From: Gamarada debralockiae
Lineage: Eukaryota; Ascomycota; Leotiomycetes; Helotiales; Hyphodiscaceae
NCBI GenBank assembly: GCA_002803225.1
Contig: NXFV01000490.1
Span: 62,001-126,000, forward strand
Length of the DNA: 64,000 nt
Direction of reading: 5' to 3'
Shown one piece after another: positions 1-11,335 of the stretch (position 1 is the first letter of the stretch; every line of letters starts with the position of its first letter). A program made the position numbers and the translations under genes. The notes below the pieces were generated by a model. It ran no database searches and had not been told where the DNA came from. It was given only the letters and a program-made list of their open reading frames with translations.

Positions 1-3000
1 TAGGCGGTCAAGTAGCGTCCAGTGGCAGATGTAAGCTCCTCAAAAAGGACAGGGCTGAAATGCTGAATTTGGAGGTCTAAGTTGTGGATGGACTCTCGTC
101 GAGTCGTGTTGGCCAGAGGTCGTAGAAGCAAGGAGCGGGCGGATGATGGCGGCTGATGACGCTAAGACCATAGCGCGTAATTTCACCCTCGCTTAGACCA
201 TTCATAGAACGAATTCACATGGACACATGCCACCCCTGCTAAGCTCTGCCATCCTTGAGCGTCGAAAAACAAATGATGCTGAATGAAGGCTTGACAGGTA
301 GCGGTTGATAGGATATTGTACGGTGGTACGTATGGTCGGAGCGTCAAGGCTCAAAGCTTGGGTAAATCTGAGAGCCGGGGGGTACAGGCGAGAGGCGATA
401 TGGATTCTGGACTATGCCGGAAGAGATATGCGCGAATCATCTTGTTATTTTTGCTCTCTTGGACCCTGATATTGCAGTAGCCACCTCTTCCTCCGCATAT
501 ACTTATTCTCAAACGGTACCCCCTGCTTGAGCCCAACTAGGACCGGAGAGGGTCTTCTATGGATGAATCGGGAAAGTCCATTGCAGCCGTACCTGGGAAA
601 GCTGATGTACCAAATACTTTTCAGGTGTCCCAGCCTCGTAGAAACCCTAAGATTCGGGCGTCACGTTACTGACACTACCGTCAGACTTGCCACACAATCT
701 AACTTTTCTACTAGAATGAAGCTATAACTCTTGACAATTTCATCACCATTCTTCGACTTGCCATTTCAGAAGCTAGCTCCGGCTCACAGGGTGAGAGGCG
801 CCGTCAGAAGTCTCTTCTTTTTCAGGAATATACGATGTACAATCTACTTCGTCGGAGGCACCGTAATTGCAAAGATATCACCATGTGGTCTTGAAACCCG
901 TTGTAGTGGTAGGGCGGGGGCTTAGAGGATGCACTCACAGACACGGCTGTCATCAAGCCTCTCTTCGAGCATTTCCGGCGTCAGAAAGTCGTCGTCGGGG
1001 ATGTTGGCTATCTGATGTCTCGGAGGAGTCCATGTTCTCTCCGTTCATTGATATCGACTGAGGGTGATTGTTATTGCATCCAAGGATTACAATCCCATGA
1101 TGCTGTTTCATGGCCGTGATATTGGAGCGTAGGGACTGCGGGAGAATGAGCCCGTACAGGAGAATGTCCGAATTCGCTGCCAGTGGCTTGGAGTCAACAC
1201 CCTCAGATATCGCATAGTCGTATTTGCTGGCAGACAATTGCTTCCGAATCCGCAAACGAGACACTCGGCATACAACGAATGGGATAGATGGGAATTGGAG
1301 GAGAAAGCAAATGCAGAGCCCGTGAAAGGGTAGTGTCGAATGTTCTGCGCGGAGCGTCCGAATATCTCTTTTTCATGGCTTGCGCGGTCGTTGAAACTAG
1401 CCATTCAGAATCTCTCGCTAAGCGATTTTCTGCAAGCCATACCTGCACCAGACCTCCATTGGGATGTTCTAGCCACGAAACGAGCCACGATAACCTAACT
1501 ACTTTCAGAAATGACAACAAACGGACAACACTCACCAACTACTCCAGCCTCCTTACATGACTACCTTTGCAACGTTACTGGATGACTACATACTTACCTC
1601 ACGTCGGTTGTCTAGACTCACCGCATTATGCAGCCACATGGCCCCCAGCTTTATCCCCTCCTCCAATTAGCTTCTGAGTATCCACGGTAAGGACTGCTGC
1701 CTCGAATACCCCACGTTGGAAGTCCCGCGAGACACGACCCCAAACCTCTGAAAGAGCTTCATCAGTTCCCCATGTTCCAGTGACGCTCCGACATGCACAA
1801 TTGGCATTCTGCCATCACTGCCGCTTCCCCAGAAGCCAATTGAGGACATGCCGATCTCCTAAAGCCACTCAGCCATCAACACAAGCCACGAAAGGACAGT
1901 CCACCTCCTCATTCTGGATCGTGGCATGCCACCCGAAGAGAAGGCCCGAAAAACGACGAAGGATCATTAAAGGCTTCGCTTACATGGTTGACCTGCCGTC
2001 ATCAACTCGTCTCCAACGAAACGGTCATACCATCCCACACTAAATCTCCTATGCACAGATCACAGATCTCTCTCACACCTTATGTGGCTATGCTCATACA
2101 TCAGAAGCTTCCGCCACACATAAGCTTCAATGCTCTCATTCTTTCTGCCAAAATACCCATCAGCTATCTTCTTCCAAGCCAACACACCTATGGGGTCCCC
2201 GAAGCACTTCCCGCTGTAGCAACTGTGGCTCATGCTGCACGGATCTCCCAGCGTCATGATCTCAGAGCTCCATGCATCTCAAGGTTACTGGGAGATGTGC
2301 CTCAGCCTTACACAGGTGAGGCGTTCAGGCTAATACGTTCAAAATAGCAACCAATAAATCGTACGGAGAATGATACAACGTCATCTCTACACATTATGCT
2401 TAACATTAGACTGGTTCATACAGAGTCAGCACGATGCACGAGCCGGACCGCTGCAACCAATTGGATACGGTAATGTTCCTGAAAATCCTTTTGATATTTT
2501 TCAAGCTTTTGGAATTGTCTATTTTTTTTTTTACACGTTACTTTTTAGCGTTGAGCTTTCTTTTGAGCTTTACTGTAATTGCTCAATTAATCAAAATGGC
2601 AGTTACCAGGACCACCTGAAATTCAGGCAGCTCAGTTACCAAGTGGTGTTTCAATTGATGTCCAATTGTCCATTTTCGCCACCTCTGCCAGCTGTTGGAG
2701 GACCGGAGAGTTTGGAATCGTGATACTATTTTTGTCGCTTTGATGCTTCAACACCCCTTATGAGTTTTAATGGCTCAATTGACAATACCAATTTAACTTG
2801 CGTTTTGGTTATATGGCCTCTGGAATCAATGCGATGGCATTCTTCCATCATTATCGTCTTCAGACTCGTGCTGCAAATATCTTCGCTTCGGCCCATCAAT
2901 GGCTAAGTTCCTGGTCGCACACGAGAATACGAATTGCAATCCTGATATCAATGATAGGTTCAACTCATTGGGCCACCTCAATGGCCAGAAATTGCTATGT

Positions 3001-4178
3001 ACGCGCATACAGTCTTCCCTCATCATTCGCCATTCAGATGATGGAGCATCGACTTGTTGACATCGTGAAAAGAATTTCATTTCAATCGTTCAACCAATTA
3101 CAGAGAACAAATCTCCTTTTTTCAATTAATCTTAGTAACTCTATTTCAATCCTTCAAAGGGATTCAATGATTCCATTTCAATAGTTCGGATGACATAAGC
3201 AGTTTCCCTTCAACCGGCAGTACATCCTACGACCGCAAGAATAGAAACATGAATACGAGATTTCACATCGTCAGAAAATCAAAGTCCGCATCAGCATACC
3301 GGCATTACAATCCCAGTGCTAGACCTCAGTATATTCATAATTACTCGGATCCTCGCTTCCTAGACAGGAACTTCGGTACTATGATCTTTTCCTTGAGTCA
3401 CTCACTCGCCTGGTCGGTACGCGCATATCATGTGAAGTCGCATTCATCTAAGATTATATGCATCTCCGTACCTGCATCTCCGTCTCTCCGAAGATCTCAA
3501 CGGTCACCCGTGAACTCTCCTGCTGCGCCATTCTCAAACCTTATATCGGTACCTCAAACAACCTCCTTCACCATTGCTGGTACGCGATCCTCACTCCGTC
3601 CCGCTATATTCCGATTCTGACATATCCAAAAAGCTTATTTTCTAGGATTTCCTTCTTTTTCTCTACACAGGAAGTTTACCCGTTCAGCCCCTTCTCGCCT
3701 ATCCCAAAATAAGCTCATAAGCTGACAGCATATCAAAAAAAATAAGCATCTCATCTGACTGCATACCGCTCTTTCCCCTGAAAATTCAAGTTCCTTGCCG
3801 GCCGGTCTCCGGGATTCAGATCTTTTGTCAGCGGGGACCTCGGGGTTCACAGCCGGCGATTCAGACTCGCTAGTGATGTACACGCTAGGTTCCGCACCTA
3901 CGAGATGCGGGTACGTGCGACATACCTTCAGCCGCAATACAATTATACAATGCGATTCGCATGTGCATTGAACTGACTCGCTCTTCCTCATTCGCAGCCC
4001 TTTTCGACGTAGGGTTCAAGTCTCCAAGCATCCAGGCCACCTTTAGATTTTGAAGGAAACGAACAAAAAGAATCTGGATCGATGATTGCAGACGACATAT
4101 CTGCTCTCCCAACATCCCATAGGATATCGTCGTAGGCTTACAACTCCATCCTAGAGCCAGCTCACCACAGCGACTCCA
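1..4178. other. gene-poor stretch, no supported gene
   Basis: About 4.2 kb without a convincing coding region on either strand. The open frames are short, have random-looking composition and carry no recognisable domain. From 2.3 to 3.2 kb the DNA is noticeably AT-rich, with homopolymer T runs (around 2,520-2,533) and several copies of a loose TTTCAAT-NN-TTC motif between 3,070 and 3,185. I saw no terminal repeats, transposase or reverse-transcriptase motifs. It may be decayed repeat DNA or a long intergenic region. Confidence 0.5.
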
Positions 4179-4492
4179 TCAAACATCAGAGCAGAACCCT
4201 TGATAGCATCCTCGAGCAGGTCGCTGTGGGTACTTAACGAGACGCTGAGGTGCGCTGAACAATCCAGCAGATATAGCGAACGTGTCAATGGTGGTCATGG
4301 AGTGGAGAGCAGCTGCCAACTTGAGGACGTTCCCACCCCACTCAGTGATATGGGAAGAGGCCTGCTTTGCTAATTCTGTTCCTGCCCAATTCCCAGGTAC
4401 TGAATTCATGATTTCGTGACTATGTCAGTTTTATATTGTATGTCGTTGTCGACTAACCTGCTGTTGGCGGGCTGACTTTTGTTGTCGGGCAT
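4179..4492 (-). CDS. possible small gene or gene relic of unknown function
   Basis: A minus-strand open stretch of about 76 codons (4409 to 4179) has plausible protein composition, beginning MNSVPGNWAGTEL and ending GCYQGFCSDV. Just upstream lies an intron-like segment with a GTTAGT donor at about 4,459, a CTGAC branch-like site and a TTCAG acceptor. It follows an ATG at 4,492 (MPDNKSQ...). The canonical 58-nt splice does not put the upstream ATG in frame with the long stretch. A 38-nt splice would, but that is unusually short for a fungal intron. It could therefore be a small gene starting at 4,409 or a frameshifted relic. I recognise no family. Confidence 0.2.
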
Positions 4493-4981
4493 TTCTTGAC
4501 TTGCGACGTCGCTAAACCTCAGAAGACGTACGAGAGAGTGGGCATTTCAATGGAGAATGAGCAGTGTATGATGTTTAGAATCATAATTTTTTTGGAGACA
4601 ATGAGAAGATGTGAAGTTGACGGGACGTGTAAGAATAAGATGGATACGCGTATTCTACGACGAAGAGGGAGGGGTATGCCGTTGCCAAATATACAAAGAT
4701 TTTCTTCTCACTCAACTCGATAATCACGAATAACTACGTGTATGCATACAGGTGAGTATCCATGCTGTGTTTGTGCCTCCGTAATCGATACATTTTCTCT
4801 TTTTCTCTTGGGTAAATCCGCCTCAAACCAATCCCAACATCTTTCCTATCCCAGATTCCTTTTCCTCTTCAATGAAGCTAATGTAACAGAGACAGAAACC
4901 AATATAAACGCCGTTAACACCCCATTTATGTAATATTACTTAACGCCAGCCCAGCATCCTCCTGCGCCCAGATACGCGACC
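4493..4981. other. intergenic, nothing recognised
   Basis: About 490 bp downstream of the membrane-protein gene that ends at 4,982 on the minus strand. It probably contains that gene's 3' UTR. I see no coding region or repeat. Confidence 0.4.
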
Positions 4982-7195
4982 TCAAATCGCCCTCCCAACA
5001 CCCCCCTTACTGCTAGCAATACTCTCCACACTGATCGGACTGGCGTTATCCAGTTGCCTCCTCTGGTCCCACCCCTTTTTTCCTTCACCAGTCGGGCCCA
5101 TCTCCGCTAAACTCCCTTTGATCACCCCGCCATTTCCTTGCCCATAAACTTGTTCCGAGCTGCCAGTAGAGCTAGCATTGGCTCTAACGCTGCTGGACGC
5201 TGAGCCTGGACCTAAATCTGGCCCTGGATCTCCCCATTCGCCCAGACTACTCACCCCACTGGAGTACTTTGATTCATACGTCCCCGTCGCGGACACTATG
5301 CGCGGCGTAGCAACACTTACGACTCGTGGCTGTGCACCTTGAGAATCCGGTCCGGCTATCGGTTGGCCCCTCAAACTTGACATCCTCGAAGGATTGGGAT
5401 AAATATCTCGCATAGAGTCTCTCGGGGCTGGCATAGGCGGATTCTGGATTTTAGGCCGCCATAGCTCCGGCCGTTCAAGATCAAAGGGATCAGAGCGTCC
5501 CTTGCCTTTCCTTGCATTAGCAGAGAAGGAGGAGAATACCGTATCGCGATAACTGTCTCGGGATGGAGCGATAGAGGAGGGATATCGGGACGTTGGGGCG
5601 ACGGAGTTGGTTTTGTTGCTGTTGGAGATTAAAGGGGGAAGATTGGGGTTGGTGGTGTCGACGGAGAGGCCCCGTGAGCGTCGGATGTCGGCGATGTAGG
5701 TTTGTTGTTTGGGGATTGAGCGCTCGGGTGGGTTGACGGGATCTGCGAAGGGATTGGCGCCCAGTTTGGAGGAGGGGTTTGATGGTGTCCAAGCCTTGTT
5801 TTCGGTGGCATTTGATCTGGGGGGATCGGCGAAGGGATCTTGCATTGATTGAGCTTGGGACTGGGAAGAGAAATCTAGCCCCAAACTTCCCAAACTAGGG
5901 AAAGATTGACTAAGCGAAGCTCGCCGACGCTCAGCTTGTAGTTGCAGCTCACGATCGTCCATGCCCAGGAGTTGCGAAAAGTCGGGAGGCCCATTCATAT
6001 TGGCTTGCCTTTCTGTCATGCTGCGTGCGGAAGCGAAAGGATCCATGGACTGTCTCTCCCTTCTGCGGAGGCGCCAGCTGAAGTTCACACTTTCGGTGAA
6101 GCGCTCCCACCAGTCATTGAAGCGATCTTTGACCGTGGCGCGGCCAGTATGGTTTGAGAGAGCGGACGAGTTGTTACGGCTGTGTTGGGGTATTGGGCCG
6201 TCCAGGAATTGCGAATTGCCCCTATTTAGGTTGACGCTGGGTGTGTCGCTTCGGTCACCTACTACTTTCGATTTCAATGATGCTCCTATTCCTACGGCGC
6301 TGGCTATTAACCCTGTTGCTGCTTCTCGAACCTTTTCTCTCTGGTATCCTAAACTCGATTTCCATTTGGCGCTGCGCTTCGTTGGTCCGACCGATCCGCG
6401 ATCGATTTCATAGAATTGTTCCTTTGTACCCGTCGTCAATGGAGTGAGCAGAGAATTCCTCCTTCTTCGCCGTCTGAAGAACCATAATATAAACCCAATT
6501 ATCCCAATGAGAGCCATGCCTCCAATAACACCGCCTACGACAGGCATAGGCGCTAATTTTGGATTTGACGAAATTCCTCCTGCTGTTGATGACTCCTCTG
6601 CATGCGCAGAAGCCGTTGTAGCGGTAATGGAGGCCGAGGTTGTGGATGACACAACGGAGGGAAAAACATCGTTGAATATCCCCGTCGATGTCGGTGTCGG
6701 TGTCGGTGTCGCAGATACTTCGCTTTGTGCGATTGGTATCGATGTACTTGAGAATATCGTTGGAGTGGTGCCTTTCGAGGCAGGTAAGGCAGATGTAGAT
6801 GTCTCACTCGTACTCGTACTCGAAGCTGCCGCTGGAGTTACTGTTTCGACTGGAGCAACCGACGTCGACGCCGCAGCAGCTTGAGGAGTGGATGAGGTAG
6901 TGGTTTCTGGTTCAGGCGCACTTGCTATAGAAGTTGTTGGAGCTGCACTCGATGTAGAGATGGCAGAAACCGCAACGTTAGGCGAGTTACCTTGAACTTG
7001 AGCATTTGAAGTGGTAGTTTCGGGCAGAGGAGTGGTTGAGGTCGTGGTCGTCCTCTGCGCAGCGGCCTCCGTCGTCGTAGTTGCGAAAGATGTCTCGCCC
7101 GCGATAGTTGTAAGGGACCTTGGTACCTGCGTACACCTTTTCCCATTTATCGATGTAATTGAGAACCCTGCCGGCAGGTTTGCATTTGTCGACAT
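4982..7195 (-). CDS. single-pass plasma-membrane protein, Ser/Thr-rich ectodomain
   Basis: A single-exon gene of 737 residues. The frame is open further upstream, but the first ATG is at 7,195 (MSTNANLPAGF...), so I start there. Residues about 30-210 are extremely rich in Ser, Thr, Ala and Pro, typical of a heavily O-glycosylated extracellular domain. A hydrophobic segment at about 218-240 (VVGGVIGGMALIGIIGF...) is followed directly by a run of six arginines, which sets an N-outside, C-inside topology. The cytoplasmic tail of about 490 residues is low-complexity, rich in Ser, Pro and Asn, with several DPFAD-type motifs. No cleavable signal peptide is visible from this ATG. The layout resembles Mid2/Wsc-type wall sensors, but no cysteine-rich WSC domain is present, so sensor function is inference. 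Confidence 0.85.
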   Translation of the reverse strand: MSTNANLPAGFSITSINGKRCTQVPRSLTTIAGETSFATTTTEAAAQRTTTTSTTPLPETTTSNAQVQGNSPNVAVSAISTSSAAPTTSIASAPEPETTTSSTPQAAAASTSVAPVETVTPAAASSTSTSETSTSALPASKGTTPTIFSSTSIPIAQSEVSATPTPTPTSTGIFNDVFPSVVSSTTSASITATTASAHAEESSTAGGISSNPKLAPMPVVGGVIGGMALIGIIGFILWFFRRRRRRNSLLTPLTTGTKEQFYEIDRGSVGPTKRSAKWKSSLGYQREKVREAATGLIASAVGIGASLKSKVVGDRSDTPSVNLNRGNSQFLDGPIPQHSRNNSSALSNHTGRATVKDRFNDWWERFTESVNFSWRLRRRERQSMDPFASARSMTERQANMNGPPDFSQLLGMDDRELQLQAERRRASLSQSFPSLGSLGLDFSSQSQAQSMQDPFADPPRSNATENKAWTPSNPSSKLGANPFADPVNPPERSIPKQQTYIADIRRSRGLSVDTTNPNLPPLISNSNKTNSVAPTSRYPSSIAPSRDSYRDTVFSSFSANARKGKGRSDPFDLERPELWRPKIQNPPMPAPRDSMRDIYPNPSRMSSLRGQPIAGPDSQGAQPRVVSVATPRIVSATGTYESKYSSGVSSLGEWGDPGPDLGPGSASSSVRANASSTGSSEQVYGQGNGGVIKGSLAEMGPTGEGKKGWDQRRQLDNASPISVESIASSKGGVGRAI

Positions 7196-9022
7196 GGCGA
7201 AAAAAAAATTAATTAAATAAATAAAAGCGACACCAGTCGCTGTAAAGAATGTAGAATCAACCTTCAAGGGATCGTGGATTGAGAGGCTCCCAGGCCATCA
7301 AACTGTCTCTTCAATCATGATGTTCACTAAGAAATGTTTTCAAAGAAAGAAGCCAGCAAGGTGGAAGAGAAAACATTCCAGGGCAAGGGAGACACCCGGA
7401 TTCACGTTGCTCAAACGTAAGTGTTTTGACGAGAGTCTGGAGTGGGTGAGAGTTCATAGGGAAATTAGCTTGGATGACGAGGGAATTGGCTGGAGGGGTC
7501 TGTTGCAGCCCCTTGTGCTGACACAAATGCTGTTGCAGGGGAGTTTTGTCGCTTCTGGTCGCTTGACGCTCGGTCCCGGCCATGAGGAGGGAATAATCAA
7601 TGCAATAAAAGCAGAAATATATGGGTTAAATGAACTTTGGTTGGAGACTAGGGTAGCAGGGCTTTGCAAGTACACGCAAGGCTTCATAACGCGGGCAAAG
7701 GCATTTTGGTACAAATGTTTGCTACTGTATGAAGCAGGGAAAGGGGTGATGTGGGGTGGAGGCTTGGCGGGGTCAAGCGAAAAGGGTACACTATCACAGT
7801 GCCAAGTACCTGCAGGCTGTGGCCAAAGGGGAAGACGGAGGGAAAATAAGGATGGCCGAATGCAACTCTGGGAAATCTGTAAGAGGAGGATGAAAATTAG
7901 CCAGATTCCCATTCAGCCACCAGGACCGCCACAAGAATCCGAAAGGCACGAGAACCCGAGGGGAATCGTACGTAGAAAGGTGGTGGATGCTGGTGGGAAC
8001 TCACCTCAAACAACTCTACTTGATATATCCTTGGCATTTCGTTTCTTTCCTTCAGAAAATGGAAGCATCGATCCAAGAAAATCCTTCAAGAGTCAAAGAC
8101 GCATCGCGGTGGAAATTAAAGTTGGTTGAGATGTCCAGACCGTCTTTTTGAGACGTTGAAGCCGATTTGAGAACCCGTCACTCGTCTTCATTGAACGATT
8201 GATACAATCAATGAAGCATCCGGATACCCTTTGTAGCCCTCTTCAGTCGGCTTGCTGATCGGGAGATGCTATGCCCGGAAATGCACCGTGCAATCGTTCA
8301 AATCGACTCATGGATCATGATGCTTGGTTGAAGACGCTCGTCCTTAATGCGTAAGTGGGAAGATAGTTGGGTGTCCGGAATGATCTGCAAGCTGCCGCAT
8401 CGGACGAGCGCGCACAGAAGCCGCGTTTTGTCCGCCAACAACGCAGAACCGAAAAGAGATGTCACAACGACAATCATCAACCCCAATTTGAACAATTATT
8501 CTCATAGGGCAGCCTCCTGATCATAACCACATCTCACATACGATGGTGATGATATAGGTTGTCCCATGGTCACCGCCGTAACGATCTGCATGCGGCGTAT
8601 TGGAACGTGGAGGAGATTACGTCCGGACACGGAAGGATATCACGGTCACCATGTTTGCCGTTGGTGTAGGACAAATGGGTAAGCCCTAACCTCTCTCCTA
8701 TTGCTTAGAATCTTCCCTCCATCGTCAGTGATTGAAGCGCTTGTACGGAAGGCTTTGAAGGGCCCTGTATTCGGATGTTCCTATTCCAGCTCTATACATG
8801 AATTGGCCATAACCCTGAGCTGGCCATCAACTGATCGAGAGTCATGCCTTGGCGGAAATCCCATCCCCAAGTCTCATGGTGATCAGACAGCCCCAGCACT
8901 TCACCTTTCAATCATTCACTTTAGCTCAATCAACGTTTCAGCTGGCAGATCATGATGTCAGAAAGTCATGGCAACTTTTCTTTCCTGTCAAATCAACGCA
9001 TTACAATCAGTTGACGATTCTC
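7196..9022. other. long intergenic region between divergent genes
   Basis: About 1.8 kb separates the membrane-protein gene (-) from the next gene (+), and it probably holds both promoters and 5' leaders. The part nearest the minus gene contains an A-run and AATTAATTAAATAAATAAA-type sequence just upstream of its ATG. A 270-codon open frame on the plus strand (7,317-8,129) and a 152-codon one opposite it have no family features, and I treat both as chance. Confidence 0.5.
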
Positions 9023-10780
9023 ATGTGGTTCCGTACAGGTGCTTTCCATGTCCCTCCGGCAGCAGCAGATGGAACGGCGAGAAAAATCCCAGACCCCACT
9101 CCTGTCGTATTCCCTTCCTGCGCGCCACAAGCGGAAGAAAACCCTCCACCATCATCCTCATCGCGGGCACACACCCCATTGGTCGTCTTACTGCAGACTA
9201 TCCAAAGGCCAGCCGACATCCAGCTCTCCCATTTCGAAGCTCTGGGGCTACACGTGATATCTAATGCCTCTCCTCAAGACATCCTCCCTGACGCCAGCTA
9301 CCTACCTCCTGTCGACCAATGGACCTCTATACCCCCTGAAGACTTGGAGGCAGCAACTATCGCTTCTAAGAAGCCCCTCAACAATGGCAACCTGTCACCA
9401 GGCCTCCAGACCTATCTTGAACGAAGGAATGAACTTTCAATCGACAACACAGCCGCCTTCCGCACCGTCCGTCGTATCCCACCACCCACAGGTGAGACAG
9501 CCGTCCGTCTAGGCAACGCCTACGAGTTCTTCAAGAACCTGGAGCTCTTCTCAGGCTACTGGATCGACACCTCACTCCCACCCAAACCCGAGCCTGACCC
9601 CTCGTCCTCATCCTCAGAAGACAAGGCAGAAGAGCCTCCAACGCCACCCCACCTCCAAACCCACCACCGCACAGGAACCGGCTCCCAACTACCCCCAGAA
9701 TACCGTCAACACATCGTCACAGCATTCATCAAGCTTGTCGCCTACGATTTCGGCTGCAACGTCTCCTTTCCCCGTGTCGAGCCCCGTCTCCACCTCACAC
9801 CTCCCCCTACTGCCAACTTCCCTTCATCTTATTTCAACTCCAGCGCCCAATTCATCTACCGCACACCCCGTGACCGCGCCTCTGCACGGACAGGCGTCGT
9901 CGAGGGTCCTCTCGCTGCCGTATCGTGCCGCACTACTACCGGATTCGCTACTGAAACTGATGAGCGGCTTGATCTAGCTAGGGAGGTCGTCGCTGTACTT
10001 CTAACGGCCCAGCAGAGAGCACGAGAAGGCAAAGAGGAGAAGCGTTTTGGCGAAGGGAAATGGTGGACCACTACCCCTCGCTGGGGCGGGGGAACCGGCG
10101 GCGCAATAGGAAAGGAAACGGACAAGCCCTCATCCTCTAGCACTGACGAATCACTCACCGCGAAGCTCGTCAGCGGAGGGGAGAAGATCGACCCCGCGGT
10201 CGCTGCCGCAACAACCGCCATGTCCAGGCCTCCCTCCGCCACTCCAGCCGAAACAGTGAAAATCCCCAAACAAATCGCAGACGTGAAACGTGCTATTGGT
10301 GGTATCAACGCCTCTTCATCACCCTCTAAGAAGAGTAAACGCGGGGGAACGAAGGAGGGGAATCTGGGGATCTACGAAGCCTACCGCAAAATGCTTCCTC
10401 CCAGTTCGAACTGGGATCGCAAAGCTCGATACGAGGCGATAGGCAAAGTAAAGGGTGTAGGGTATGATGATATATTCTTGGTGTCTGCGCTTAATCATCA
10501 TGTGAGCTTGGTTCGGGTTCGGGTTCCAGAGGTTTTGTTGGATGTATTGGCGGGGGAGACGGTGGATGAGAGGGGACGGGGACAGTGGGGAAGAGTCGTG
10601 ATGTGGAGGAGTAGATGGTTTGATCTTTTCCTGAAAGAAGATCGTATTGAGGGCATGGGATTAGTGTGGGGGATGATGAGCTGGTTGATGAGAGCTGTTG
10701 AGGATCCGGAACCTACTACTAATGTTGGCGACAAGAATGAGAAGCTGGTGGATGATGGGGATAAGATGGATATGAGCTAA
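9023..10780 (+). CDS. uncharacterised fungal protein
   Basis: A single-exon gene of 585 residues if translation starts at the ATG at 9,023 (MWFRTGAFHVPPAAADG...). An in-frame ATG at 8,876 would add 49 residues, but I prefer 9,023 because sequence of clear coding character begins there. The N-terminal half (to about residue 320) looks globular. The middle is low-complexity, rich in Ser, Thr and Pro, with an acidic stretch (PSSSSSEDKAEEPPTPP). A basic patch (SPSKKSKRGG) at about residue 430 could be a nuclear localisation signal. A second ordered region (EAYRKMLPPSSNWDRKARYE...) follows to about residue 560. I recognise no catalytic motif or named domain. The composition and codon use argue that it is real, but its function is unknown. 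Confidence 0.75.
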   Translation: MWFRTGAFHVPPAAADGTARKIPDPTPVVFPSCAPQAEENPPPSSSSRAHTPLVVLLQTIQRPADIQLSHFEALGLHVISNASPQDILPDASYLPPVDQWTSIPPEDLEAATIASKKPLNNGNLSPGLQTYLERRNELSIDNTAAFRTVRRIPPPTGETAVRLGNAYEFFKNLELFSGYWIDTSLPPKPEPDPSSSSSEDKAEEPPTPPHLQTHHRTGTGSQLPPEYRQHIVTAFIKLVAYDFGCNVSFPRVEPRLHLTPPPTANFPSSYFNSSAQFIYRTPRDRASARTGVVEGPLAAVSCRTTTGFATETDERLDLAREVVAVLLTAQQRAREGKEEKRFGEGKWWTTTPRWGGGTGGAIGKETDKPSSSSTDESLTAKLVSGGEKIDPAVAAATTAMSRPPSATPAETVKIPKQIADVKRAIGGINASSSPSKKSKRGGTKEGNLGIYEAYRKMLPPSSNWDRKARYEAIGKVKGVGYDDIFLVSALNHHVSLVRVRVPEVLLDVLAGETVDERGRGQWGRVVMWRSRWFDLFLKEDRIEGMGLVWGMMSWLMRAVEDPEPTTNVGDKNEKLVDDGDKMDMS

Positions 10781-11335
10781 AATGCATGATGAGACTTGAG
10801 GTTTTGAGGGAGATGAAATGTAGATTTTGTCAGCATAGGTAGCGAGCGAGCTTTGCGTTATGATGATGTATATGACGATAGGTTGGCCTGATGATCGTAT
10901 AGGGAGATGGCTTGCATGATGGGAGGGAGACTGCTGGTAAATAGATGGTAGATGGAGATAGGTATCTCCTCTTCTCTGCGATGTCAACGAACGTCTTCTG
11001 CTGTCTGCTGCCAGAAACTGATTAAGGTGAGATGCGAACAAAAAGGCGAAGCAAAGAAGAAAGTCTATGTGTATTCTGCATGCGTATAGTAACCCTCTGT
11101 CTTCTCAATACACGATGTATCCAGTCAAAGCGTAATTTCCTCCTATTTTCATAATTTCCTCATCCTCATACGCCTCACTTCACTTCGTCTCATCATGCCC
11201 TCGCTTTTTACCTGCCAACAACCAAGAACTTAGCCATCATTTCTCTATCAATCTACGAAAACAGCATCAAACAAACTCAAAACACAACAACAGTGACAAC
11301 TTCAAAGGGTAATTCTATGGGAAGTGCAAGGTTAT
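10781..11335. other. convergent intergenic region
   Basis: About 555 bp between two genes that end towards each other, most likely both 3' UTRs. I see no coding region or structured element. Confidence 0.45.

Noticed and set aside
1203..1538. 111-codon minus-strand frame with fairly natural composition
   Set aside because: No domain, no supporting splice sites and no continuation in neighbouring frames. Too weak to call.
5961..6884. Plus-strand open frames opposite the membrane-protein gene
   Set aside because: They mirror its low-complexity Ser/Thr repeats and have Val/Gly-rich content typical of antisense shadows.
7196..7267. Upstream extension of the membrane protein giving a signal-peptide-like stretch
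   Set aside because: The extension would need a TTG start. The first ATG is at 7,195, so the hydrophobic stretch is probably untranslated leader.
7317..8129. 270-codon plus-strand open frame
   Set aside because: The composition is random, there is no domain, and an equally long frame lies opposite. It sits in the promoter/leader region of the membrane-protein gene.
9856..10308. 150-codon minus-strand frame inside the uncharacterised gene
   Set aside because: It is antisense to a coding region of normal composition and has no domain.
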